Of a stretch of DNA of 6,735 nucleotides, positions 1-5,026 are shown in pieces. Position numbers and translations under genes: made by a program. The stretch is from CAYJAD01 sp964370675. Its GTDB lineage: Bacteria > Desulfobacterota > Desulfovibrionia > Desulfovibrionales > Desulfovibrionaceae. The stretch spans positions 1 through 6,735 of the forward strand of contig CAYJKC010000072.1 of assembly GCA_964370675.1 (NCBI GenBank). The letters are read 5' to 3'. The stretch's first letter is position 1. Each line of letters begins with the position of its first letter. The notes under the pieces are model-generated. The model saw only the letters and a list, made by a program, of their open reading frames with translations. It did no database searches and had not been told where the DNA came from.

Positions 1-468
1 AGCATCAGAGTTAGCAGAAATGGTACCAACTTGGGCAATTTCTTTTTGATCGCGGGTAGGTTTTGCAAGGTTAGCAAGTTCTTCTACTAAAGCTTCAACA
101 CCTTTATCAATACCGCGCTTAATGGCCATAGGGTTACGACCAGCAGCTACAAGCTTTACACCTTCACGGTAAACAGCTTGAGCTAAAATGGTAGCAGTAG
201 TGGTTCCATCACCAGCTACGTCAGAAGTTTTAGAGGCAACTTCCTTAACCATTTGTGCGCCCATATTTTCAAACTTATCAGATAGTTCAATTTCTTTAGC
301 AACGGTAACGCCGTCCTTGGTAATTACAGGAGCACCAAAGCTCTTTTCAAGAACAACATTGCGTCCTTTTGGTCCAAGGGTAACTTTAACAGCATTAGCT
401 AATTTGTCTACACCACGTGACAATTTTTCACGGGCTTTAACATCAAACAAAATTTCTTTGGCAGACAT
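1..468 (-). CDS. groL: Chaperonin GroEL, N-terminal part (cut by window edge)
   Basis: This is the 60-kDa chaperonin subunit, which forms the double-ring ATP-driven folding chamber in the cytoplasm. Only the first 156 residues are present (usual length about 545); the frame is open through base 1, so it is truncated by the window and not broken. It opens with MSAKEILFDVKAREKLSRGV. The equatorial ATP-binding elements are visible: TLGPKGRNVVL at residues 30-40, KDGVTVA at 51-57 with the conserved Asp52, and GDGTTTAT at 86-93. The start is fixed by an AGGAG ribosome binding site at 481-477, 8 nt before the ATG. It lies 42 nt downstream of groS on the same strand, the classic groS-groL order. The N-terminal sequence resembles Desulfovibrio GroEL most closely from memory. 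Confidence 0.98.
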   Translation of the reverse strand, partial: MSAKEILFDVKAREKLSRGVDKLANAVKVTLGPKGRNVVLEKSFGAPVITKDGVTVAKEIELSDKFENMGAQMVKEVASKTSDVAGDGTTTATILAQAVYREGVKLVAAGRNPMAIKRGIDKGVEALVEELANLAKPTRDQKEIAQVGTISANSDA

Positions 469-510
469 ATAATAATCTCCTAAAAATGACTTTATAAATA
501 GTTTTCAGAA

Positions 511-798
511 TTAGCCAATTACGGCAAGAATATCATCTTCACGCATAACAAGGTGTTCAACACCGTCAAGCTTAACTTCAGTGCCAGCATACTTATTGAA
601 TAATACTGTATCACCTTGCTTAACTGCCATGTCAACACGTTGACCATTGTCGGCAACCTTGCCTGGACCCACTGCAATAACTTCGCCTTTAGAAGGCTTT
701 TCTTTGGCTGTGTCAGGGATATAGAGTCCACCTGCGGTTTTCTCTTCACTTTCTAAGCGTTTTACTAGTACACGGTCATTAAGGGGTTTTAGTGTCAT
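511..798 (-). CDS. groS: Co-chaperonin GroES
   Basis: GroES is the 10-kDa heptameric lid that caps the GroEL chamber. The protein is 95 residues from the chosen start, normal for the family. It begins MTLKPLNDRVLVKRLE. The mobile loop that binds GroEL lies around residues 17-33 with the hydrophobic LYI at 25-27 (GGLYIPDT), and the roof loop is near 48-54 (VADNGQR). A frame-extending ATG lies 9 nt upstream at 807, but the GGAGG at 813-809 is only 1 nt from it. The same GGAGG is 10 nt from the ATG at 798, and a GGAG at 805-802 is 3 nt from it. The inner start also matches the usual GroES N-terminus, so I place the start at 798. It is the first gene of the groS-groL operon. Confidence 0.97.
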   Translation of the reverse strand: MTLKPLNDRVLVKRLESEEKTAGGLYIPDTAKEKPSKGEVIAVGPGKVADNGQRVDMAVKQGDTVLFNKYAGTEVKLDGVEHLVMREDDILAVIG

Positions 799-852
799 AG
801 TCTCCATTCCTCCAAACGGTTAATTTTAACATCCATATGATATTTGGCAATC

Positions 853-868
853 CTTAGCCTAAGAGGCT
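853..868 (-). other. Small hairpin in the groS leader
   Basis: AGCCT at 856-860 can pair with AGGCT at 864-868 around a 3-nt loop. An overlapping alternative, CTTAG (853-857) with CTAAG (859-863), excludes it. It would lie in the 5' untranslated leader if the promoter at 882-887 is right. Its role is unknown; it may be chance. Confidence 0.25.
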
Positions 869-881
869 TGGTGCCGGATGT

Positions 882-914
882 ATTGTATTTATGTTCATCT
901 TGAAAAAGTTGAAC
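882..914 (-). promoter_or_regulatory. Candidate groS promoter overlapped by a palindrome
   Basis: On the minus strand a good -10 hexamer TACAAT occupies 887-882, with no good -35 hexamer at 16-18 nt. In that position lies a 22-bp imperfect palindrome (893-914) with outer arms GTTCA and TGAAC and inner matching triplets; 8 of 11 base pairs match. A weak -35 under a dyad is what a regulated promoter often looks like. Transcription would start near 875, giving a leader of about 77 nt. No CIRCE element (TTAGCACTC and its complement) and no clear sigma-32 promoter were seen by eye in this region. The identity of any binding protein is unknown. Confidence 0.45.
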
Positions 915-928
915 GAGAGTAAAATAAT

Positions 929-952
929 CCCCTTTATAAATTTGAAAAGGGG
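929..952. repeat. Inverted repeat CCCCTTT / AAAGGGG upstream of groS
   Basis: CCCCTTT at 929-935 is repeated in inverted orientation as AAAGGGG at 946-952 with a 10-nt AT-only-but-one spacer. It stands out as a GC-capped dyad inside very AT-rich DNA, about 55-75 nt upstream of the predicted groS transcription start. Neither side is followed by a proper T-run, so a terminator is unlikely. An operator or upstream activator site is possible; no family can be named. Confidence 0.4.
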
Positions 953-953
953 G

Positions 954-1158
954 AAAATGAAAAAAAAACATTTTTTTTATAAAAAATATTTATTTTCAAG
1001 TGATTAGGTTGAAAAAAAAATTGTATAAAATCATTTGAAACACTTTATGCCCCCTTATGCATATATTCATTTTATTAATCCAATATATAATATGATTTAT
1101 GAACTTTTTTTTGTAATCAATGAAAAAAAATATTTATGCATATATTTTAAAGATATTC
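954..1158. other. A/T-tract-rich divergent intergenic stretch
   Basis: This part of the 421-nt region between groS and the MucR-like gene has no supported gene. It contains many homopolymer runs: A9 at 960-968, T8 at 971-978, A6 at 981-986, A9 at 1012-1020, and further A and T runs around 1105-1130. Such DNA tends to be curved or easily melted. Because MucR proteins are reported to bind AT-rich DNA in an H-NS-like manner, this could be the site of autoregulation of the neighbouring gene; that is inference. Confidence 0.4.
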
Positions 1159-1187
1159 TTGACTGTTTATTGTCTACTATGTACAAG
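1159..1187 (+). promoter_or_regulatory. Candidate sigma-70 promoter of the MucR-like gene
   Basis: A -35 hexamer TTGACT (1159-1164, 5 of 6 to consensus) is followed after exactly 17 nt by TACAAG (1182-1187, 4 of 6). Transcription would begin near 1194, giving a short leader of about 26 nt that contains the ribosome binding site AAGGAG at 1206-1211. Confidence 0.5.
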
Positions 1188-1219
1188 TATCTAGGACTAC
1201 TTTTAAAGGAGAAATTGTA

Positions 1220-1711
1220 ATGATTGATAGAACTGAACTGCTGCGCATGATAATGGAAACAAACCCAGGTCAAAGTCCTGCATACATTATGGAGCAATAC
1301 GCTATATATTTAAAAGGTCTTGAAGGTATACATATTGCTTCAAACTTATCTAGTTTTGGAAATGCTCTGCCTGATACAGAAGTAAATGAAGATGTAAAAG
1401 CTCAAAACCTAAAAAAAGAAATAAAAAAGTCTTTAACATGTGGCTATACTAAACGTAATCTTAAAGTTAAACCTGAAGATGCCATTACTAATGATAAAAT
1501 TATTTGCTGTATTTGTGGTAAATCTGGTCAAACTCTTACTTCCCGTCACTTAGTAACTCATAATGGAATTACGCCGGAAGGTTATAAAAAGCTTTGTGGT
1601 TATGATGCTGATATACCGCTTATGTCTAAAAAACATTTTAGCCTTATGAAAAAGAATGTTATTTTAGCACAAGAAGCACGTAAGAAAAAGAAAAGAGTTA
1701 TTGCGAAATAA
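1220..1711 (+). CDS. MucR/Ros-family zinc-finger transcriptional regulator
   Basis: This is a 163-residue protein of the MucR/Ros family, cytoplasmic DNA-binding regulators with a single prokaryotic Cys2His2 zinc finger. Probable zinc ligands are C96, C99, H110 and H114 (CICG, then SRHLVTH), followed by the family's NGITPEGYKKLCGY segment at 115-128 that corresponds to the usual 'MTPEEYREKWGL' block. Spacing C-x2-C-x10-H-x3-H has one residue more than alphaproteobacterial Ros between the second Cys and first His, a form I recall from Desulfovibrio homologues. An extra C97 lies between the ligands. The N-terminal half (residues 5-45) is where MucR proteins oligomerise. The tail is very basic (KKKKRV at 156-161). 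The start is supported by AAGGAG at 1206-1211, 8 nt upstream. It is a single-gene unit, divergent from groS; its targets cannot be read from the window. Confidence 0.88.
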   Translation: MIDRTELLRMIMETNPGQSPAYIMEQYAIYLKGLEGIHIASNLSSFGNALPDTEVNEDVKAQNLKKEIKKSLTCGYTKRNLKVKPEDAITNDKIICCICGKSGQTLTSRHLVTHNGITPEGYKKLCGYDADIPLMSKKHFSLMKKNVILAQEARKKKKRVIAK

Positions 1712-1733
1712 AAAAGCACATATGCGTTTTTTT
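1710..1733 (+). terminator. Rho-independent terminator of the MucR-like gene
   Basis: An A-run and GCA (1710-1718) can pair with TGC and a T7 run (1723-1733) around a CATA loop, with a single bulged G at 1726. It starts within the stop codon of the MucR-like gene. The stem is mostly A-T, so it is weaker than the other two terminators in the window. Confidence 0.6.
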
Positions 1734-1822
1734 CGTGTTTATAAAGTCAGCAAGATTAATAGATCAAGAGTGTGGACAAACTTCATGGTTTAAAAATAAA
1801 TTATCAACTACAAGCCAAGAAA

Positions 1823-1859
1823 CATCTTTTCAATTTTAGGGCTTTAAAATTGAAATATG
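1823..1859. repeat. Strong intergenic hairpin, 11-bp perfect arms
   Basis: TTTCAATTTTA at 1828-1838 and its exact complement TAAAATTGAAA at 1845-1855 enclose a GGGCTT loop. After a small internal loop, CAT (1823-1825) also pairs with ATG (1857-1859). No T-run follows on either side, so it is not a standard terminator. It could be part of an unannotated small RNA, a protein-binding dyad or a decayed mobile-element end. Confidence 0.5.
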
Positions 1860-1946
1860 GCATTAATCTTTAGAAGTTTCGATTGCGCCGTAAATTACTT
1901 TTCAGCGACAAAATGCTGTAGCAATTAAAGTTTTTTTTGGAAGGGG

Positions 1947-1989
1947 TCTGGGGAAACTCTTTTTTGTTCACAAAAAAGGTTTCTTCAGG
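1947..1989. repeat. Long intergenic hairpin resembling a recurring Desulfovibrio element
   Basis: TTTTTTGT (1960-1967) pairs with ACAAAAAA (1970-1977) across a 2-nt TC gap. The pairing continues outward through CT/GG, then AAA/TTT, GGGG/CTTC and TC/GA, with one bulged C at 1957 and several G-T pairs. The stem covers 1947-1989 and is preceded by a T8 run at 1931-1938. On the minus strand this layout is a long stem followed by an A-run, so it is not a simple terminator there. The likeness to a Desulfovibrio intergenic repeat is from memory only. Confidence 0.45.
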
Positions 1990-2001
1990 ATATTTTATCA
2001 T

Positions 2002-2037
2002 CAGTAAAAAACCCCGCGCATGCGGGGTTTTTTACTG
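2002..2037. terminator. Bidirectional rho-independent terminator
   Basis: A perfect 16-bp stem runs from CAGTAAAAAACCCCGC (2002-2017) to its complement at 2022-2037, with a 4-nt GCAT loop. The A6 and T6 runs on the two flanks make it work in both directions. It ends the iscR-nifU-nifS operon 36 nt after the nifS stop codon and would also stop any transcription coming from the left. Confidence 0.93.
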
Positions 2038-2072
2038 TACGAAAACCTTACACCTAGTGGCAGAGGTTTTGT

Positions 2073-3227
2073 TTAATTTCTAAATGGTGAAAGTTCACGC
2101 AATCTTTTAACTATAGGTGGAAATTCTTTCAGAACTAAATCCACATCTTGTTTAGTTGTATAGCGTGAAAGCGATAAACGAATGGAACCATGTGCATAGG
2201 TAAAGGGAACTCCCATAGCCCTTAACACATGCGATGGCTCAAGACTACCAGAAGTACAAGCAGAACCAGAGCTTGCACAAATACCAAATCTATCTAACAT
2301 AAGCAAAATTGCTTCACCTTCAATATATTTAAAAGCAATACTTGAAGTATTGGGTAGTCTGTTTTCTACATCTCCATTAACAACACAATCACTAATGCTA
2401 TTAACAAGTCCTTGCTCTAAAGTATCGCGCAAAGAACCTACATAACTTACTTCATTATCGATATTTTTTAGTGCTAGTTCTGCTGCCTTACCAAGACCAA
2501 TCATGTAAGGCACATTTTCTGTACCTGCGCGACGACCACGTTCTTGATGCCCACCACGCATAAGAGGACGAAAACGTGTGCCTTTACGAATATATAAAGC
2601 TCCAATGCCCTTGGGTGCATGTAATTTATGCCCTGAAAGAGCCAAGTAATCTACAGGTAGAGTAGCCATATTCATGGGAACTTTTCCCACAGCTTGCACA
2701 GCATCAGTATGAAAGGTAATACCTTGTTCTTTTGCAAGTTCTGCCATTTCTTGAATGGGATAAATATTGCCTACTTCATTATTAGCATACATAATGGAAA
2801 CAATAGCAGTGTCCTTACGCAAGCTTTCTTTATAAGCATCCATGTCAATACGACCTTTGAAGTCCACTGGAACATAGCTTATTTCATAGCCTTTACCTTC
2901 AAGATATTGGGCAAGGTTTAATATGGCAGGGTGCTCAACTTTAGTGGTTACAATATGTTTTTTTTCAGGTTGACTTTGAATAGCGGCCATAATGGCAGTA
3001 TTATCACTTTCTGAACCACAAGAAGTAAAAAGTATTTCATCAGGTTGTGCACCAATTAACTCAGCAACTTGCGCTCTGGCATCTGCCACTGCTTTACCAA
3101 CCAAGCCTCCAAATGAATGCATACTAGAAGGATTACCATATTGCTCACTTAAATATGGCAACATGGCTTCCAAAACTTCTGGAGCCACACGGGTAGTTGC
3201 ATTATTATCTAAATAGACTATGTTCAT
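2073..3227 (-). CDS. nifS: Cysteine desulfurase, NifS type
   Basis: NifS is a pyridoxal-phosphate enzyme that converts L-cysteine to alanine and passes the sulfur, as a persulfide, to the scaffold NifU. The 384-residue length is normal. It opens with YLDNNATTRV. Key residues are visible: H99 in VEHPAI (stacks on PLP), D175 in HTDAVQ, the Schiff-base lysine K201 in SGHKLHAPKG, and the catalytic C324 in SGSACTSGSLEPSHVL, whose SLEPSHV ending is typical of NifS-type enzymes. GGHQERGRRAGTENV at 226-240 is also conserved. The start follows GAGG at 3237-3234 by 6 nt. It is the last gene of the operon, 44 nt after nifU, and is followed by a strong terminator. No other nif genes are in view, so a general Fe-S role is as likely as nitrogenase maturation. 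Confidence 0.97.
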   Translation of the reverse strand: MNIVYLDNNATTRVAPEVLEAMLPYLSEQYGNPSSMHSFGGLVGKAVADARAQVAELIGAQPDEILFTSCGSESDNTAIMAAIQSQPEKKHIVTTKVEHPAILNLAQYLEGKGYEISYVPVDFKGRIDMDAYKESLRKDTAIVSIMYANNEVGNIYPIQEMAELAKEQGITFHTDAVQAVGKVPMNMATLPVDYLALSGHKLHAPKGIGALYIRKGTRFRPLMRGGHQERGRRAGTENVPYMIGLGKAAELALKNIDNEVSYVGSLRDTLEQGLVNSISDCVVNGDVENRLPNTSSIAFKYIEGEAILLMLDRFGICASSGSACTSGSLEPSHVLRAMGVPFTYAHGSIRLSLSRYTTKQDVDLVLKEFPPIVKRLRELSPFRN

Positions 3228-3271
3228 AACTAACCTCTATTATTAAATATATAAATAACCAGCTTCAAAAC

Positions 3272-4111
3272 TTAAGGTACAGCTTGAACTATTATATCTT
3301 GATCAACAAATTCACGTAAGGTTTGTTGCACTAAGTTATTAATAGTTACTTGGCTAGATTTACATTTAGCGCATCGCCCACCAAGGCGCACAAAAACCTT
3401 TGTGCCTTCCATATCAACCAGTTCAATATCTCCACCATCAACGGCAAGTTTTGGGCGGACCTCTTCTTCAATAATGCGCATAACAGCCTGCATTCTCTGC
3501 ATATTATTCATGCGTGGCACTGGTTTAATTTCTTCAAGTTGTGGTTTACCAAGTTCAGCATTAAGAATTTCTTCAATTTGATCAAGACAATCGCCACAAC
3601 CACCGCCAGCCTTAGTGTAATGTGTTACTTCTTCAATAGTTTTTAAACCATTTTCGCGTATAGCCCTTTGTATTTGAGCATCAGTAATGCCAAAGCAACG
3701 ACAAATGAGTTTGCCATCTTCGTGAGCATGAGGAATGGGGGCTTCTCCACGCCAATGTCTAATGGCAGCTTCTAGTGCTTCTTGACCCATGACAGAGCAA
3801 TGCATTTTTTCCTTAGGTAAACCACCTAAGCGTGCTGCAATATCTTTATTAGTAATGGCTAAAGCTTCATCTACGGTTAGCCCTTTAACCATTTCTGTAA
3901 GTACAGAACTTGAAGCAATGGCACTGGCACAACCAAAAGTTTGAAAACTTGCATCTACAATGCGTCCGTCTGCATCAATATTAAGATAAAGTTTTAATGC
4001 ATCACCACAAGCAAGGCTGCCAACTTCACCAATAGCATTGGCATTTTTAAGCTCACCAGCATTTTGAGGATTAATAAAGTGCTCACGCACTATATCTGTA
4101 TATTCCCACAT
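3272..4111 (-). CDS. nifU: Fe-S cluster assembly scaffold NifU, three-domain
   Basis: NifU is the scaffold on which Fe-S clusters are built using sulfur from NifS. All three NifU domains are present in 279 residues. The IscU-like domain (1-125) has C35, D37, C61 and C105. The central ferredoxin-like [2Fe-2S] domain (about 133-185) has C137, C139, C172 and C175 in ICRC and GGGCGDC. The C-terminal Nfu-type domain (about 205-279) has AVDGGDIEL and the cluster-binding pair C247-x2-C250 (RCAKCKSSQ). Every ligand cysteine expected of the family is present. The start is supported by AAGGAG at 4125-4120, 8 nt upstream. It lies 25 nt after the Rrf2 regulator and 44 nt before nifS, so all three are almost certainly co-transcribed. 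Confidence 0.97.
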   Translation of the reverse strand: MWEYTDIVREHFINPQNAGELKNANAIGEVGSLACGDALKLYLNIDADGRIVDASFQTFGCASAIASSSVLTEMVKGLTVDEALAITNKDIAARLGGLPKEKMHCSVMGQEALEAAIRHWRGEAPIPHAHEDGKLICRCFGITDAQIQRAIRENGLKTIEEVTHYTKAGGGCGDCLDQIEEILNAELGKPQLEEIKPVPRMNNMQRMQAVMRIIEEEVRPKLAVDGGDIELVDMEGTKVFVRLGGRCAKCKSSQVTINNLVQQTLREFVDQDIIVQAVP

Positions 4112-4136
4112 TATATTAACTCCTTAATTAAAAAAA

Positions 4137-4574
4137 TCAAATTAACATATGATGTTTATTCTTTCCTGAGGTATACATAACCATTACATCTTGTAATGTC
4201 ATCCCCTTTAAGAAACTTCTTATATGATCATCTAAAGCATTCCAAAAGCAACGCACATTACATTGCTCCATACGTGAGCAAAATTTTGGATCTACAAGGC
4301 ATGAAACGGGAGAAATATCACCTTCTAAATGTGAAAATACTTGTTCCATGCAAATTTTATGTGGTGATATTTTTAAAGCATAACCACCAGCTGCTCCACG
4401 AACAGAACGAATTATGCCCATAGGCTTTAATGAGCGCACAATTTGTTCTAAATAGCCAGCAGAAATACCTTCTATTTTTGCAAGCTCATTTAATTGCATG
4501 AGTTTGTTTTCAGAATGTGAGGCTAAATGTATTAAAAAGCGCAAACCATAACGGGTTCGTGTAGAAAATTTCAT
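4137..4574 (-). CDS. Rrf2-family regulator, IscR-like
   Basis: This 145-residue protein is an Rrf2-family winged-helix repressor. The N-terminal MKFSTRTRYGLRFLIHLA and the recognition region with SAGYLEQIVRSL (38-49) and RGAAGGYAL (59-67) are characteristic. In place of the three IscR cysteines it has C92, C99, C105 and C109 (CLVDPKFC, then CNVRCFW), spacing suitable for holding a [2Fe-2S] cluster; C75 is additional. By analogy with IscR it would sense cellular Fe-S status and control its own operon. It is the first gene, 25 nt ahead of nifU. The start follows AAGGA by 6 nt. I leave the symbol blank because Rrf2 paralogues (iscR, nsrR, cymR and others) are hard to separate by eye, though the gene order favours an iscR role. 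Confidence 0.9.
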   Translation of the reverse strand: MKFSTRTRYGLRFLIHLASHSENKLMQLNELAKIEGISAGYLEQIVRSLKPMGIIRSVRGAAGGYALKISPHKICMEQVFSHLEGDISPVSCLVDPKFCSRMEQCNVRCFWNALDDHIRSFLKGMTLQDVMVMYTSGKNKHHMLI

Positions 4575-4609
4575 AATTATTCCTTAAATACGTATTATTA
4601 AAAAATATT

Positions 4610-4650
4610 TACCTAAGTCTAAGTATATTTAATATAGTATAATATGAAAA
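4610..4650 (-). promoter_or_regulatory. Candidate promoter and operator of the iscR-nifU-nifS operon
   Basis: On the minus strand TTTTCA (4650-4645, 4 of 6) is separated by 17 nt from TATACT (4627-4622, 5 of 6), predicting a start near 4615 and a leader of about 40 nt. Over the -10 and start site lies CCTAAG-T-CTAAG (plus strand 4612-4623), a tandem CTAAG repeat. It is also an imperfect dyad TACCTAAG/TCTAAGTA (4610-4625, 5 of 8 pairs). That is a plausible place for the first gene's product to repress the operon. It does not closely match the E. coli IscR consensus. Confidence 0.45.
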
Positions 4651-4838
4651 AAATTTAATATTTACTTAAAGCAATTTATAAAATTTATTTCGAAGCGAAA
4701 AGGTATAAGATGCATGGCTCATTGTAAATATAAATTTTAATGTAAAACCTTATAATTACGACTTTCTTATGTAATTGTATTTTATTTTCAATCAAATCAA
4801 TATATTATTGCGTTTGTCCTTTTTTTGACAAAAATTTT

Positions 4839-4937
4839 ATGGATTGCACCCTAAAGGGCATAAACCACGTCGCTGCGCTCCTCGTAATGACAAGTTATTA
4901 CATTTCAAGTCATTGCGAGCGTAGCAACGCAAGCCAT
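4839..4937. repeat. 99-bp imperfect palindromic interspersed repeat
   Basis: The element begins ATGGATTGC and ends GCAAGCCAT. Its inner arms CTCGTAATGAC (4881-4891) and GTCATTGCGAG (4909-4919) face each other across 17 nt. The pairing continues outward, GTCGCTGCGCTC (4869-4880) against the complement of 4920-4928 and neighbours, after a 3-nt offset. The left arm carries an extra block of about 21 nt containing CCCTAAAGGG. The base composition is clearly richer in G and C than the flanks. The core GTCATTGCGAG with GCAATCC-like ends resembles a widespread family of short palindromic repeats known from many bacterial genomes. There is no coding potential and no obvious target duplication. Confidence 0.75.
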
Positions 4938-5026
4938 GTCTGTTAAGTCAGAAAATCGTATTTACAATTTACTTAATCTAAATTTTTAATGTATTATTAA
5001 GATATTATATTTTTTTTATAATTGAA

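Larger units (their letters stand above)
1734..2001. other. Gene-free intergenic region with decayed-looking sequence
   Basis: I see no convincing coding region here on either strand. Besides the hairpins at 1823-1859 and 1947-1989 there is a small one at 1903-1918 (CAGC / GCTG). The stretch from about 1880 to 1990 is somewhat less AT-rich than its flanks. The text following 1928, a T-run then GGAAGGGGTCTGGGGAAAC, resembles a sequence I remember recurring between genes in Desulfovibrio genomes. Confidence 0.45.
4575..5026. other. Gene-free region between murA and the Fe-S operon
   Basis: No coding region is supported in these 452 nt. It holds the Fe-S operon promoter at its left end, a small perfect hairpin TTTCG/CGAAA (4688-4700), a 6-bp inverted repeat TTTGTC/GACAAA (4813-4832), and the 99-bp palindromic element at 4839-4937. 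I see no clear terminator for murA: the ATAATT/AATTAT dyad just after its stop is followed by A, not T, in the direction of murA transcription. Confidence 0.6.

Noticed and set aside
188..472. Plus-strand frame antisense to groL
   Set aside because: It is a mirror of the strongly conserved GroEL coding sequence with no family likeness of its own.
799..807. Longer GroES start at 807 adding Met-Glu-Thr
   Set aside because: The GGAGG would be 1 nt from that ATG, too close for initiation, and the added residues are not typical of GroES.
1035..1220. A 61-codon plus-strand frame starting with TTG whose stop overlaps the ATG of the MucR-like gene (TAATG)
   Set aside because: It has no ribosome binding site, has AT-driven composition, and contains the predicted promoter of the downstream gene. 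The overlap looks accidental.
1097..1297. Minus-strand frame across the MucR-like gene start
   Set aside because: It overlaps a well-supported gene antisense, has no ribosome binding site and no recognisable protein features.
2073..4574. A nitrogen-fixation cluster
   Set aside because: Only nifU and nifS with an Rrf2 regulator are present. No nitrogenase structural or cofactor gene is in view, and this trio is common as a general Fe-S assembly operon.
4612..4623. CRISPR-like tandem repeat
   Set aside because: There are just two short units with no spacers, and no array occurs anywhere in the window.
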